Positions 10,690 to 22,635 of a DNA stretch of 64,000 nucleotides are shown here, one piece after another; within the stretch, counting starts at the first letter, position 1; each line of letters opens with the position of its first letter. Source of the stretch: Bremia lactucae (taxonomy: Eukaryota > Oomycota > Peronosporomycetes > Peronosporales > Peronosporaceae). The position numbers and the translations under genes are program-made. The notes beneath the pieces are model-generated. The model saw only the letters and a program-made list of their open reading frames with translations. It made no database searches and was not told the DNA's origin. Location: the NCBI RefSeq assembly GCF_004359215.1, contig NW_027152030.1:610333-674332 (forward strand), given 5' to 3'.

Positions 10690-12280
10690 GCGATTTAAAA
10701 AAGTAAGCTCGCCATGCAGGAATACACATCTACAGATGGCATCCAATCATTGGATAAAGTTTATATTTAATTACATTTGGTTTAAATATATTTCCCTAGT
10801 CGAACGTGAATAAAACAGTGTCTAGTTTTAATCTAGCCACATCATTTGTCAAAAGGATCCAAAAAGACGAGTGAAGGTATTCTACTTTCATACTTCACTC
10901 CTACTTAGTGGCTTGCACTTCATTTGCTGCATCATTGGGGACAAAATAATACTTTTATTGTTGCCTAAATTGTTTATCGGGCATATAAATCTAAAATTCC
11001 CTTGCGGATCTCCAATATCAATGACGCTATTATAGGATACTTCTTGTCCTCAAAACTGCATCTCATGCTTTACGCGCAAGTAAAAATATCGTTTGCCTTG
11101 CAAAAGGATATATGGAGCTTTGATTTCTCGTGGTGAAGCGTGTGTCGACACAATATTGGTTAAAACGCAACTTTTTAAAATGGCTGTGTCATCACTCCCG
11201 GGGCTAACTATATTTTGGTGTTGTCGCATGGTGTTAAGTCATCTGGTCGCTCAATCGTCGCATGAATACCCAATTTTCTCTTCCAGATGATTTCAATTAT
11301 CGATGAGCGTGATGTATATATTTGAAATTTCGTTTCTGCAGCTGGTGGTAAAAACATGGTCTTAATTAATCTGAACTTTTTTCCAGCTCAATGCTTGCGA
11401 TGCGAAATAACGCATGAATGTCGCATCCATTTCCGAACAGTCCAAGAAAGTTGCTGGAAGTTTTTTTTACGGCATCTCGATTAGTTGTCGGCTTGCTTCC
11501 GATATTGTGACCACAGCAATTGTTGAGCTTGTACAATGGTTCGATATGACATTACTTTATATCTTAATGGCGCAATGAGTCTATTAAATACCTAAGCACG
11601 TGATATTGGCTGCAAAATATTCAATATGTTGTGCTTTGTCTTATTTGTTAAGCAAACGTGTCGTTAATTTTCGTGCAAAAAGAAGCCATCATATTTATAT
11701 GAATCAGATGCCGGCTCTATTTGTCGCAACGAAAAAGTCAAGATTTCCACGTGTCCTACGCTAAAAGGCTTTATCTCCGTCCAGGAACGGGAGGATGTCG
11801 TCCCGCTCACGTCTTGTCCATAAAAGTGGATTCGCGCATGCCAGCGCATCACGTTATCCGCTCGTTCTTTTTTTAAGAAACTTCGGTTGGGGGAGGCACA
11901 AATTGCTAAACAGTGACATTCTTGTATGATAAACAGGACTGTCATGTCTACTCTTTATCTATCATAAGATATTTATTGCCCGATAGCCACTGCAAACTAA
12001 CAAAGCCTATGGTCACCGCACAGTCAGGTCCCCCATTCTATTTCAAGCAAGATAAATGGTATTGGATCTTCCACCTGATCGGAGTTTTTCGAAAGTCTCG
12101 TTATATTAGCTCATACTTGCTATTGTTAGCGTCACTATCCCTTACAACTTGCATAAAAAATCTAATCTTTTTCGCATTAGGTCTACTGCGACAAGGCTAC
12201 CACCACTTCATTGGTGGCAATCGATTGCATGACTCGTCTAATTTTAATTTTTGTTTTCAAGAGACCGCTACAGTTTTAAT
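10690..12280. other. AT-rich spacer upstream of the effector candidate
   Basis: About 1.6 kb with only short frames. A 93-codon minus-strand frame at 11664-11945 has no recognised domain. No LTR, RNA gene or gene relic was identified. Confidence 0.5.
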
Positions 12281-12288
12281 TGGAGCGA

Positions 12289-12304
12289 GTCATTATCATT
12301 TTGC
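12289..12304 (+). promoter_or_regulatory. Oomycete Inr/FPR core promoter of the effector gene
   Basis: GTCATTATCATTTTGC closely fits the known oomycete start element (TCATTYY followed by CAWTTT). It is one base shorter in the spacer and lies about 50 bases before the ATG at 12350, a normal 5' UTR length for this group. Confidence 0.6.
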
Positions 12305-12349
12305 TTCCGTCTCAGTAAGATCTCTTTCTTTCTTATTTCAACGAGCGAC

Positions 12350-12775
12350 ATGGTGCGTATGCTCCTGATTAGCAGTATTTTTGTGTCTGCGATTTCCCTC
12401 GGAGATTCGAGTGCTTTCCTCGTAGCCGCTAATATAGAGCAGGAAATGCGTGACACAATCCCAGTCGCGCCAGTTGCTAGATACCTGAAAGCTGGAGAAC
12501 TGCGCAAATCTGCGAAATCTGAGGAGAGAATGTTTTCCAGCTCCAAACTATTCAAATTCTCCAAAGAAGACGAGAAGTTGTTCCAAGAAGCCGCGAAAGA
12601 GATTACTGATACAGCTTCAACCGCAAAAGGAGCTACAAGCAAATCAGAGACTGTAAAAAGAGAGATAGACCCAGTTGAAAAAACAATGGCAGCAAAAAGA
12701 AGAAAAAGAGCCGATGCAAGAAAGAGAATAGATCTTGAAAATGGCATGGAAAAGCTCAATACAGATGACAACTAA
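12350..12775 (+). CDS. Secreted RXLR-like effector candidate (RYLK...EER)
   Basis: A 141-residue intronless gene. I chose the ATG at 12350 rather than upstream codons because it starts a clean signal peptide (residues 1 to about 27, core LLISSIFVSAISL) and lies about 50 bases after an Inr-like promoter. RYLK at 44-47 is a degenerate RXLR of the RxLx kind known in downy mildews, and EER at 58-60 is intact. Both are at the usual distances from the N-terminus. The C-terminal part is short, lysine- and glutamate-rich and helical, without a recognisable WY fold. KRRKRADARKR at 116-126 could act as a nuclear localisation signal. By family knowledge such proteins are secreted into the host plant to alter its defence; the target is unknown. 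It is alone among retrotransposons, the typical gene-sparse setting. Confidence 0.7.
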   Translation: MVRMLLISSIFVSAISLGDSSAFLVAANIEQEMRDTIPVAPVARYLKAGELRKSAKSEERMFSSSKLFKFSKEDEKLFQEAAKEITDTASTAKGATSKSETVKREIDPVEKTMAAKRRKRADARKRIDLENGMEKLNTDDN

Positions 12776-13214
12776 AAGGATAATACAAACAACAATGATG
12801 CTACGTAATTTAATGTTGATGTATTAATTAAATCTGTAAGCGTCAAATTTTACTTGACATTTAAAAGCTATTGAAGTAGTACACTCCGAATTATTTCTGG
12901 TTGTCAATTTCGTCAATTTGTTAATTGCGCTGGAGCATATGTTAGGTGAATACGGGGTAATTTCTTAAAGGCATTCAGGTCATATTTAAAAAGCCCTGTA
13001 AGTACATTGTAATGGTGTTTCCGTTTCATAAATATTATTTTCGGTAAGAGGAATAATAAATACGATTTCCTTTAAGAGAAAATCAATAGATTTTTTGGTC
13101 TTTTATCAAATTCGACTTAACAGTTCCAATATTACCAATTTTGGTAATATTGACGCGATAAGACAGTGATTCTTTTAATTGGTTGATTTTAGTTTGAATC
13201 AACCGATCTACACG
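12776..13214. other. AT-rich spacer between effector candidate and family B LTR
   Basis: About 440 bp of 3' flanking sequence with no gene or repeat recognised. A small inverted repeat (ATTACCAA/TTGGTAAT) is present near 13130-13150. Confidence 0.4.
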
Positions 13215-13652
13215 TGTAACGGGGTGTATCGTTACAAGAAAATTAACACTTTAAGGTTGTTAATTGTATATTATCTAAAAGGTAGAGAATATTTGGAGAA
13301 TATATCTTTACGTGGTAATTTCCTAAAAGCTTATCTATTGGTAGATATACACCATTATATCTACTTTCTCCGCGGTCCAGTCAGCGCTGGACGCACGCAA
13401 AAGAAAAAGACAGATAAGACTTCATTACATGTTTTGTATTAGTTTAAAATTAATTTAGTACTTAATAGACAGAAGCAGAAGAACTTAATTATATTAAATA
13501 CGGTTTTATCAACCTCTTTTAAGCAAGTGCTATAAAGAGAGTCTTCCTTTGCACGTACTAGGTGCGTGAACTGACGTGAGGCACCACTCGCACCGAGGCA
13601 GTGCGAAGTGGACTTTTATTGAAACAGTACAAGTCAGTAGTGCTCCGTTACA
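13215..13652 (+). repeat. Family B 5' LTR
   Basis: It runs from TGTAACGGGGTGTATCGTTACA to CTCCGTTACA, 438 bp. It matches the LTR at 20694-21146 along its length, with clear substitutions and small indels, so the insertion is old. No matching target-site duplication was found in the flanks. Confidence 0.8.
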
Positions 13653-13654
13653 CC

Positions 13655-13670
13655 TGGTAGCACTTTGTAG
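13655..13670 (+). promoter_or_regulatory. Primer-binding site, family B
   Basis: TGGTAGCACTTTGTAG follows the LTR after CC. It shares its first ten bases with the sites at 7768-7779 and 42711. Confidence 0.6.
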
Positions 13671-13733
13671 TTCGTCCGTTTCGCGTGATAGCTACTCCTT
13701 TCTAAGTGACATAGAAAGGAGTGCGGTCAAACG

Positions 13734-14790
13734 AATGAGTTCGACCGTAGGGAACGATGCCATCTTGGCCATGCTGTCCGATTTTGACAAAGATGCCCTC
13801 TATTTATCATCGCCAAGTTCATACACATGAACATGACGAGGCGAAGGAGAAGGTAGCCTTGCTTAATCCGCAAGGCTCTCAACAGGCAGAATTGTTGAGG
13901 TTACAACAAGTACAGAACCCTGTACCTGGGATGACGCACACGCGTCGTCCGGAAACCTGAAAGATTGACATCTCTAAGTATAGGGGAGTCGAAGAAGACT
14001 CTCTCTTGAGATGGTTTGTCGAGTTGGACGATGCATTAAGGGCACGTCACATCGTCGACGAGCAAATGCAAGTCGCATTCGCTCAATCAGATTAGGCAGG
14101 TCGCTCCAAAACTTGGGCATTGAGCCTTACGTTGCGCGACCCATACGTCTTTGGGTCGCTATAGGCTTTTAAAGCCCGGCTCAAACAGACGTTTGAACCG
14201 CCAAGGGCTGAGTTCAGAGCTCGTTCAGAGCTTCTGAAACTTAAGCAAGGCAAGCGTGATGTTCACGCATATTTTCAGCACATACGACTCTTAGCGAGTT
14301 GTATAACAAATAACATAGTCCAAGAACACACGTTGATTACGGTGTTCATGCAAGGTCTTACGGATGGTCCCGTAAAGACCCACCTGTTCCGCTTGGGACT
14401 GGATACGCTTCAAGAAGCAACATCCGTTGCGGAATAGAAGGATTTTAAGCTTGAGACAGGCTTAAGCTAGTTCGTCATCGTATCGTCCTCCATGACGACA
14501 CGATTTAGGAAGTCCAGAGCACATGGACCTCTCTTACATCGAAAGCGAGAGACCTCGCTTTTCAAACAACAAGCGATTGCAGAAAAATGCAATCGCTGTC
14601 AAAAGTTAGGACACTATGCTAATAATCGTAGTGCTTCACGCCCAGTACCGAGAGGTACTGACCATAAATATGGACCTAATGCAAAAAGGGCAACGGTCAC
14701 GGGTCCGACGTTGTTGCGAAATCACAGCAGCGAGGCGGACCTTAAAAAAACGGTCGGGCTCAATAGGGGCGCAACGCCCTACTGATCCAG
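13734..14790 (+). pseudogene. Family B gag
   Basis: The ATG at 13734 begins MSSTVGNDAILAML and is interrupted at 13830. In other frames a full gag core follows: SLLRWFVELDDALRARH, then LKQGKRDVHAYFQHIR, then FMQGLTDGPVKTHLFR, and a CCHC zinc knuckle CNRCQKLGHYANN near 14600-14640. At least three frame changes or stops break it. Gag would build the particle and bind genomic RNA. Confidence 0.75.
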
Positions 14791-14901
14791 CAACATCAAG
14801 AGAATTTGCAAATCTCTTGACTAAAGTTGCTCCAGACACATAATCATTATGTGTCTCTGCACCTGGCGATGAGGTATCCCTCATCACCTTAAAAGTCAAA
14901 A

Positions 14902-17900
14902 GTGACAAATGATATGTCACTTGGAGCCCTATTGGACTGTGGAGCGTCGAATAACTTCATTCGTCGCCAGTCGCTAGAGGGTCGTGGGCTCAAATATGTT
15001 GAGCGCGACATCCCTCCAACGAGGATGACGGTGCGTCTAGCGACAGGTGCATCGATAACAGTAATGAAACGCGTAGTGAAATTTCACTACACGTTAAGAG
15101 ATTTACAGCATGATGATGATTTCATCGTACTGAATTTGGATGACAAATTTTATGTCATCCTAGGTTTACCTTGGCTCAGATATACGAGTCAAGGATCAGC
15201 TGGCAGCATCGATCCGTGACGATGCCTGCCACTTGTTCATCAGATGGCCATCTGATGAACGTCTTGAAGCGTCCATAAGCGTATGGATGTACTACGAATG
15301 AGTGCGATGGCCTCACTTGTGGTACGGTCGTTAGTACAACAAGATCACAGTGTGATTGCTAATCACACTGTGGAGTCAGCTGCCGGCGGCTGTGCGAATG
15401 CACAGGCAGCGCCGAAGGTCCACCACTCGAAGAAATCGAGTAAATTGAGACATGAATGTACGCCTAGCGGGCGACATTCAAGAAAGATACCGGTTATCCA
15501 AATTGGACAACACGATGATCCTAGGTCGAGTGAAGAGTCGACCGTGGAGGACCCGAGTGTGATAGCGCAATCACACTCGGAAGACGTTAAGGGAAGAGGT
15601 CCCCACGTACGTGAGGAGGAATCTCCTCAAATACTTAATGCGGAAGTGAATAGACTTCAGCATCCCGAGGGATTAATCCCTCGGCAGCCTGGGGATAAAT
15701 TCCAGGAAGAAACCGAGACATTGAATGTCTTGGTTAATGACGGATCAAGAGTAGGCGCTTATACTCTTGATATGTATGCGTCTCCAAAGTTAACTTTGGA
15801 GATGACTCAATTACCAATTCTAGAACCCAAGCGGTCCTTGCGAGATCTGCATGGTGGTAAAATCAAGCAGATCTGCGTACTCGTCACAGAGGACGATTAC
15901 GTAACCGACATTCGGTCAGCGGTAATTTTTGCAGAAAACGAACGGGTCCTCAGCAGCTCATCGATGGACGAAAGTGTCCTCGATGTGAAGACTTGGATTG
16001 AGAGATGTATAACTCAATCCTGGGAGTCACTTAAGACAAATTCTTCATACAAGGATTTGATTGAATTCTGTGATGAATTCCCAGAAACAGTTCCATGCGA
16101 GTTGCCTAAGGATAAAGGCACTCGACATGAGATCAAGCTCAATCCGGGCTCGAAATACTGTGTCATGAAGCAGTGGCCACTGCCTCGTGAACAAGTATTT
16201 GCGATCGATAAATTCTTTATCGATCGATTAAAACCTCCCCACATCGCTCTCCGACCTTCTGTGTGCAAAAGGCCACAGGAGGGTGGCGGATAGTGCATGG
16301 ATTTAAAAGACTGTATGCTGCAACGGTACCGGCTCAAAGGCCGATACCTAGAAAAGACGTAATTATATATGGTATGTCTAAGAGTACCATATTTTCGTCG
16401 ATGGGTCTGATAAATGGATTTTATCAAATCCTTCTGCGTGAACGGGACATCCCGTACACAGCAGTGAGCACACCCAGTGGGATGCTCTGGGAATGGCTAG
16501 TGATGCCTAAGGGGATTAGTAACGCCCCTGCAACATTCAACATATGTGTAACAAATCTGTTGAGACCGGTGCGAGAATTCGCACCGAGTTATTTTGACGA
16601 TGTATTCGCCAATTATCGGGCCCACGGACAGAAAGACGGACGTGCATAAAGCTCAAGTTCGTCAGATTCTTTCACTTATGCAAATGCATAAGTTGAACGC
16701 CAATCTCAAGAATTGTATATTTGCTGCAAGCGAAATACCACTTCTGGGTTGCATCGTCGGTAAACGCGGCGTGCGCACTGATCCCGGCAAGATCGAGGCA
16801 ATTACCGACTGGCCAATTTTAGTCGATGTCAAGGGACTTAAAAATTTCCTTTGGCTAGCGGCATATTTGCACAAGAACTCACGCAATAATGCCAAGATGA
16901 CAGTTCATTTATCTCGTCTCTTGACAAAAGACGAAAAATGACTATGGAACGCTGATTGTCAGCGTTCGGTTGAAGGTATCAAGCAAAGCTTGATGCAATC
17001 GCCCATTTTGGTGATTACAGGTCAAGACAGACCACTCCATGTTGACTATGACGCCAGCGATTTTGCAATCGGCTGTGCGTTAATGCAATACGATACAGAC
17101 GGCGCGGAGCGTGTCGTCTTTACCAATCGCGTCAGCTGCAACCAGCTGAACGCAATTACCCAGTGCTGACAAGGAACTCCTTGCCATGAAATATGTAGAT
17201 AGACCGCTCATCGTATATACAAACCATGCGTCACTACACACGGCCGTAAATAGCCCACACCTCTCACAAAGAATGGCGAGGCGGCTATCCTTCTTCGCGG
17301 AGCATAATTTTTCCGTGGAATATAAACCAGGACAACGTCGTTGCTAATGAATTATCACGCCGACCCGATTTCAAGCCGGCTGCGCATTTCAGCAGTGAAA
17401 ATAATGTTAATGTTGCAACACTCATTTCGAGTGTTCCGTCATTAACCTTGTTTAATGACATAAAGAAAGCCTATGCAGAAGATAAGGCCCTTTCGCGTTT
17501 ATTAAAGATCAACTGATGAATCCATCCGATTAATATTTTAAAATTTTATGGACTTTAAATCGAACGTCAACCGATTGATACATGTCACTTAACGGCTTAT
17601 TGTATTATACAGCCGTTGCCGGCGACACCCCACGTGTTGTTGTCGCAACTCACAATGATTTGCGCTTGCGCATCATGTTTAAGTGTCACGATGCACCAAC
17701 AAGTGGGCATCGTGGACGTGAGAAAACGTTTCTCACAGTAAGCCGCGACTGTTACTGGCCCCGCCAGTATCAGTTCGTGCGCAAGTACATTCGTGCTTGA
17801 GAGGTATGTCAACGGGTGAAGCCTAGTCCTGCATCCCGTGCACCTCTCCAACCTCTACCATTTCCGGCAGAATATTGGCAGTCCGAATCTATGGAATTCA

Positions 17901-19560
17901 TCTTCGAAATTTTCAAGGCCGATCACAAAAACAATGGCATCCTTGTTTTTCTTGACAGATTCACCAAGATGGTACATCTTGCTGCGGTACCAGAGTCGAT
18001 CACGGCTCCGGGCTGTGCCCGTGTCTTTATCATCACGAAATTCAAACTTTGCGGGTTACCTTGTGAACTGGTCTCGGATATATATATAAGATCCACGGTT
18101 TATGGCGGAATTTTATCAATCCGTATTCCAATCTTTCGGAACACGGCTGACTATGTTAACATCCGATCATCCAGAGACAGATGGTCAGACGGAACACGTA
18201 AATCGCGTTCTCAAAGAGATACTTCGAGGTTACGTCCAATCGTATCCGAATTGGAGCGAGTTTTTAGCGATGGTGGAATTCGCCATCAACAATTCGGTGC
18301 ATGCGTCTACAACACATACACCGTTATTCGTGAGTGGCTTACGAAGTCCACGAATACCCACTCAATTAGAGATATCCTCTATTTTAAGGGGCGGGGTGGA
18401 CTCGCACGGGCAAAAAAAATTCTGGCTCATGCTCATCACGCGTCGAAGGTACCAACGACGCGAATGATCACGATGTCGAAGCAATCGACATCGAAGATGA
18501 GAAAGATCTTATGGCAGTGCGCACAAAGCGCACTAGAACAGACAAAACAAATCAGTTAGCAGAGTCATTTCTGCTGGCTCGAGATCAGTAGTCCGTTTCG
18601 TACAGGATTCCATTGCTAACGCAGTGCACCGTCTGAAACGAAACGCAGACCATCATGGAAGAGCAAATATTGTTTCATTCAAAATTAATGACCTAGTACT
18701 ACTCTCTACGGTAAACTTACCTAAGCGTGTAGTCACTAATGCGGGTAGCAGTAAACTACTACCCAAGTTCATTGGGCCATTCCGTGTCCGCATCGCAGAG
18801 GCAATGCGTAGAAAATAGAATTGCCACGTAGGATGCGAATATAATTTAAATAATTTAATAACTTTAGGCCTACGCTTCCAACATTTTACGTTGGTTGGAT
18901 CAGCCCGTACCATCAATACGAGGTTTCTTTCGAGGACGAATCTGACCACCCTTTTCAAAAATCCCGAAAAAAATCTTGTGGTCACGAACCAGATTCTCTT
19001 GCTGAATCTGGAGATTCTCATGTCGGGTTCGAAGATCCTCGAAACTGCGATGAGCTGACGACAGCTCACCACGAAGATCGTGATACTTCCGTTCGTTCTC
19101 CAACATTGAGGACGCACTCTCCGAACGGTTTTCCAACCGTTCGATATAGTGAGCCTGCACCGTCTGCTCCAACGAGTGACTCTTGCCGCGCTCGAATTCA
19201 AGACCCCTTTCCAATACATGAAGGAAGCGATCGAGTTTGTCGATCTTCGACTCTAGGTCCGACACACAAGTCAGATCTATATTTCCAATCTCCGCCACAA
19301 CCATTGGTTAATATTAAGGTATCAACGTTTCCCTGTCAAACGTATCCAAAACCACCGTAATGCGAAGGGGCAGCGAACGAGTTATCTTGCTCGTTGGCAC
19401 GGTTATTCATCTTCACATGACAGCTGGGAGCCTCGTTCCCAGCTGATTGTTGATGTTGAGGGCCTCGTGCATCAGTATGACGAGACCCATCCGATAAATT
19501 AGAAGGTCCATCGGAAAACACGCACCCCTGGCGCCTCTAAATCGATTGCAAAACGTCAAT
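14902..19560 (+). pseudogene. Family B pol (PR-RT-RNase H-integrase-chromodomain)
   Basis: Retropepsin at 14902-15219 (DCGASNNF active site, ILGLPWL). PR-RT linker and RT start at 15283-16293. RT palm and thumb at 16263-16941 (YFDDVF intact). RNase H near 16950-17340 (YDASDFAIG), broken near 17165. Integrase zinc finger at 17582-17830, in which one Cys codon has become a stop. Integrase core at 17870-18467, where the first catalytic Asp is Glu (SMEFIF). Integrase C-terminus at 18590-18820 and a decayed chromodomain region to about 19520. The order defines a chromovirus-like Ty3/gypsy. Many stops exclude activity. Confidence 0.85.
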
Positions 19561-19965
19561 CGCGTCACGCATCTCGATAGAGATGCGAGCCCTTCCCAGG
19601 GCGAAGAAAGGAAAGAGACGTCCCTTTTACTCGCTTTGTGTTGTCAACACAACACGGACAGGGATCACCCCACGTGAGGCATGGAAGCCCAGCCTCACGT
19701 GAGAACCGATGCAATTGATACCTTGCACCGGTCGGATTTCGTTTCTCAAACTTAACGCGAATCGCGTTAAGTCTTTGAAGCCAGGCTTCGCGTCCATGTC
19801 TCTGAATTTGCGAATGAACGCGCTCCAGGCTTGCATAAGCGAGACTTTATCTCGCTTGTTGTTGCCACTATATCATCAATGCTTGAAAAAGACATCGAGA
19901 TAAAAATCGTCCTCAGCGCGAAAGTTCTTTCACGCTGGGATCAAGGCCATGTAGCTTTGTCGCAA

Positions 19966-20090
19966 TAAATAAGTTATATTTATTGTGAGGAGGAGTATCT
20001 CCAGACAAGCTATTAATTAGCTGCTCGAGCTGAAGCCACGGCTTCTTCTCAGGGGCAAGACGAGACACTTTAGTGTCTACGATCCCCTGA
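19966..20090 (-). repeat. Second copy of the 126-bp hairpin-bearing sequence
   Basis: It is similar to the insertion at 6118-6243. The hairpin keeps TCAGGGG/CCCCTGA and has a longer inner stem (AGACACT/AGTGTCT). On the minus strand both copies keep a similar reading frame (LAPEKKPW, LINSLSG, PHNKY). Confidence 0.55.
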
Positions 20091-20154
20091 GTAGTACCAC
20101 TTAAGCAGGGGCCCACAAGAACTTTAATAACGACGGCTTACGCCATCGTCATCA

Positions 20155-20565
20155 TCACGCGCAGAAATGTGCGGGTGACGGCACGGGAGAAGGTGCTGGC
20201 GATGAGTAATCATACTTATCGTCGGAATCGAGGATGCTGTAGCGAATGCTACCAGCACGTCTACTCGAATAAGCCCCCTCATTCGAGGGCTCATAGTCAG
20301 CCGCCTGACGATGATTAGGCGAATGTTCTGTTCTCCCCGAGTCGGACGATATGGCCGACTCGCATTCGTAGTCGACCTCCAAAGAGGGGTCGCATTCACG
20401 TGGTGTATCACCACGTGCACCCGCAACATTTAGAGTTGCGGGAGAAGATGACACTACAGCAGACGGAGCGTCTGCCCCATGATACACTAATGCGTCGCCC
20501 GCGGCTGCATGAACCGCAGTCGAAGGCGCCGCACTATTCGCATACCACATGGACTTGTTAATCAT
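20155..20565 (-). CDS. Antisense ORF next to family B 3' LTR
   Basis: It has 136 codons with an ATG at 20565, on the strand opposite to family B pol and about 130 bp from the 3' LTR. The N-terminal part is Ala/Ser-rich. A central CDPSLEVDYECES resembles the DVDPSLIVDYNES landmark of the family A antisense ORF. A Ser/Tyr/Asp-rich tail ends PSPAHFCA. Further minus-strand open pieces lie at 20116-19913 and 19836-19627 and may belong to the same decayed gene. The plus strand here has many stops in all frames, so it is not simply a shadow of an intact sense frame. Function unknown. Confidence 0.45.
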   Translation of the reverse strand: MINKSMWYANSAAPSTAVHAAAGDALVYHGADAPSAVVSSSPATLNVAGARGDTPRECDPSLEVDYECESAISSDSGRTEHSPNHRQAADYEPSNEGAYSSRRAGSIRYSILDSDDKYDYSSPAPSPVPSPAHFCA

Positions 20566-20680
20566 GCGATAGAATTAAAAATGATGAATCTGACAAATCA
20601 AACATCGTTTTTAATAAGGTGGTCTTGTAGTGACCACTATAACCAATGACAGTCAGATTGATTGTCGCTTAAGAGAGTGG

Positions 20681-20693
20681 TGGTGTAACGGGG
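20681..20693 (+). promoter_or_regulatory. Polypurine tract, family B
   Basis: AAGAGAGTGGTGG lies directly before the 3' LTR start TGTAAC. It fixes the element's orientation as plus. Confidence 0.6.
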
Positions 20694-21146
20694 AGTATCG
20701 TTACATGGTATTAACACTTAAAGGTTGGTAACTAATATGTTATCTAAAAGGTAGATAATATTGGAGAATATTACTTTACATGCTAGTATTTAAAAAAAAT
20801 TTCCATTGGTAGATATAGACCATTAAATCTACTTCCTCCGCGGTCGTCAGCGCTGGACGTGCGCAAAGAGAAAGACAGAAAAGGCTTTTATTGCATGTTT
20901 TGTATTAGTTTATAATTAAGTTAGTATTAAGTAGATAGACAAGAAGAACTTAATTATATTCATACATTTTTCATTTTACCCTCTTTAAAGCATGTGTTTT
21001 AAAGGAAAGACTTCCTCTGCACGTTCTAGCGAACGTGAAGTGACGTGAGGCACCACTCGCACTGAGGCAGTGCGAAGTGGACTTGTACTGAAGTAGTGCG
21101 AAGTGGACTTGTACTGAAGCAGTACAAGTCGGCAGTGCCCGATACA
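20694..21146 (+). repeat. Family B 3' LTR
   Basis: It runs from TGTAACGGGGAGTATCGTTACA to CCGATACA, 453 bp. It is slightly longer than the 5' LTR because of a local duplication of a unit containing GTGCGAAGTGGACTTGTACTGAAG near 21065-21125. Confidence 0.75.
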
Positions 21147-21523
21147 GTTTAGGTGCTGTTAACCCAAAATATTATCGAGTATAGCAGCATTGCGGACAAT
21201 GGCAAAAAGCAGAAATGCACCTGCGATAAGGCATGTTGCGTTGTAAAAGGCGTACACAGTGCGGCTTTGGCATGCTTTCGCCAGCAAGTCCCTCGATTAC
21301 TAGCTTGGCGCCGATGTATTATAAGTTCAATAAATTGGCCCGGAGTCTCTGGCTATTCAAGGTTTAAGTCGTCAGTGCGGATACTATACATCGCGCGAAG
21401 TGCTAAACGCAGTGCGGGATGGTCGCGCAAAAGTAAAATATTAGTCAAGTAAAGGGTGAGTAGAAACCCATTGAAGGGGACTTGCGAGAATAGTTGCCTT
21501 AGCACTCCGTTCCAGAGCTACAT
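21147..21523. other. Spacer between family B and family A elements
   Basis: A frame open from 21153 to 21452 shows no recognised domain. No repeat boundary or gene was identified. Confidence 0.35.
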
Positions 21524-22035
21524 TGTAGGCGGGCATGTCTTAATTCGACCACGCTCTACTTAAGCACCCCTTCGAGCACAGCGAGGAAGTGGTTTGACCG
21601 TCTATTTGCGCGTGCAGTGAGCTAGTTAATGTGGGCGCGTTAGCGACCTCACCCAACGCACTAAATACTCTATTATACGTGTCACTACTTGAGCGGTAAT
21701 CCGGCTCCTCGTACGCGCTTTCCAATTAGAAAGTTTTCAGACTGTTTTGTATTAAATCGATCAAATATAACTACCTATTTTTAATTATCATAAAACGTCA
21801 TCTCTGAAGATAACACTAATATGTATTGCGAGCGTATCTTCTGGATACCTCGCGTAACGGATGATGCTAGGCGTCATCCATCCAAATGTGAATGCACCTA
21901 TGTGCATCACATGGGTCACAATGTGAACCACACTCAAGTAGTGGGTCTTATTACTTTCCTTAAGCAATTGACCACCCCGTTAAGTACACAAAGTGTACTT
22001 AAAGGGGACTGTGTAACATTAGGGCAACTTTATAG
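21524..22035 (-). repeat. Family A LTR, copy b (3' LTR)
   Basis: On the minus strand it runs from a decayed TGTAAC-type start near 22035 to CCTACA at 21524. It matches the LTRs at 9895 and 45110 along most of its length. Confidence 0.65.
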
Positions 22036-22070
22036 AGGAACATCGAGCTGTTTTACGCGCCGCTTAGTTC

Positions 22071-22088
22071 TATCACTCACATTTGCTA
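22071..22088 (+). promoter_or_regulatory. Initiator-like site before antisense ORF, copy b
   Basis: TATCACTCACATTTGCTA fits TCANTYY followed by CAWTTTNC, the oomycete Inr/FPR pair. It lies about 25-40 bases before the former start codon at 22111. Confidence 0.45.
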
Positions 22089-22110
22089 CCTGTCTTACAC
22101 GGAGCCTAAT

Positions 22111-22360
22111 AGGCCACCTGAAAGAGGCAACATTTTTGGGTCGTCTGCGAAGACACCCACTCAACCACGCGCGAAGCGCACGCGCCGCGTTAACACGCCG
22201 GCAGCGTCTTATGCCTCAGTCGAAACACCGATAGCTACTGCTGCTGCCGGGTTAGCTGGGCTTAAGGATCTATCCCGCTATAACAGTTAGGACGTCGACC
22301 CGTCACCCTTTGTCGACTACAATGAGTCGACACCGTTGCCGTCACCTCGTAGTTGTGATG
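22111..22360 (+). pseudogene. Antisense ORF, family A copy b (N-terminal part)
   Basis: The start codon has become AGG. The frame then gives a basic segment (SAKTPTQPRAKRTRRV), VETPIATAAA, one stop, and DVDPSPFVDYNESTPLPSP. It is cut at about 22365 by another LTR fragment. It lies opposite to the minus-strand pol that ends at 22636. Confidence 0.55.
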
Positions 22361-22364
22361 CGAG

Positions 22365-22560
22365 CGTATCTTTCTAGATACCTCGCGTAACGGATGACGC
22401 TAGCCGTCATCACGGATGACGCTGGGCGTCATCCCTCCTAATGTGAATGCACCCATGTGCATCACATACACAAGGGTTGGTCACAAATGTGCACCACACC
22501 CGAGTGCTGGGTCTAATTACTATTATTTAATAATTGACCATCCCCTGAAGTATTAGTGTG
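22365..22560 (-). repeat. Family A LTR fragment
   Basis: This segment matches the U3-like part of the LTR at 9895-10130, reversed, including TGTGCATCACATACACAAGG. It sits between the antisense ORF fragment and the end of pol. Confidence 0.6.
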
Positions 22561-22635
22561 AGCGGCGCGCGATAGGAGTGGCGATTTCGCCCACCTAATC
22601 GTAGCTGCCAATCGTCGTCCGTTCAGTCGCAGAAA

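Noticed and set aside
11664..11945. 93-codon minus-strand ORF
   Set aside because: It has no signal peptide, domain or repeat, and its composition is not clearly coding.
12268..12771. 167-codon minus-strand ORF opposite the effector candidate, with a hydrophobic N-terminus
   Set aside because: The plus strand has a promoter-like site, a signal peptide and RXLR/EER spacing. The antisense frame is a by-product of the Lys/Glu-rich composition.
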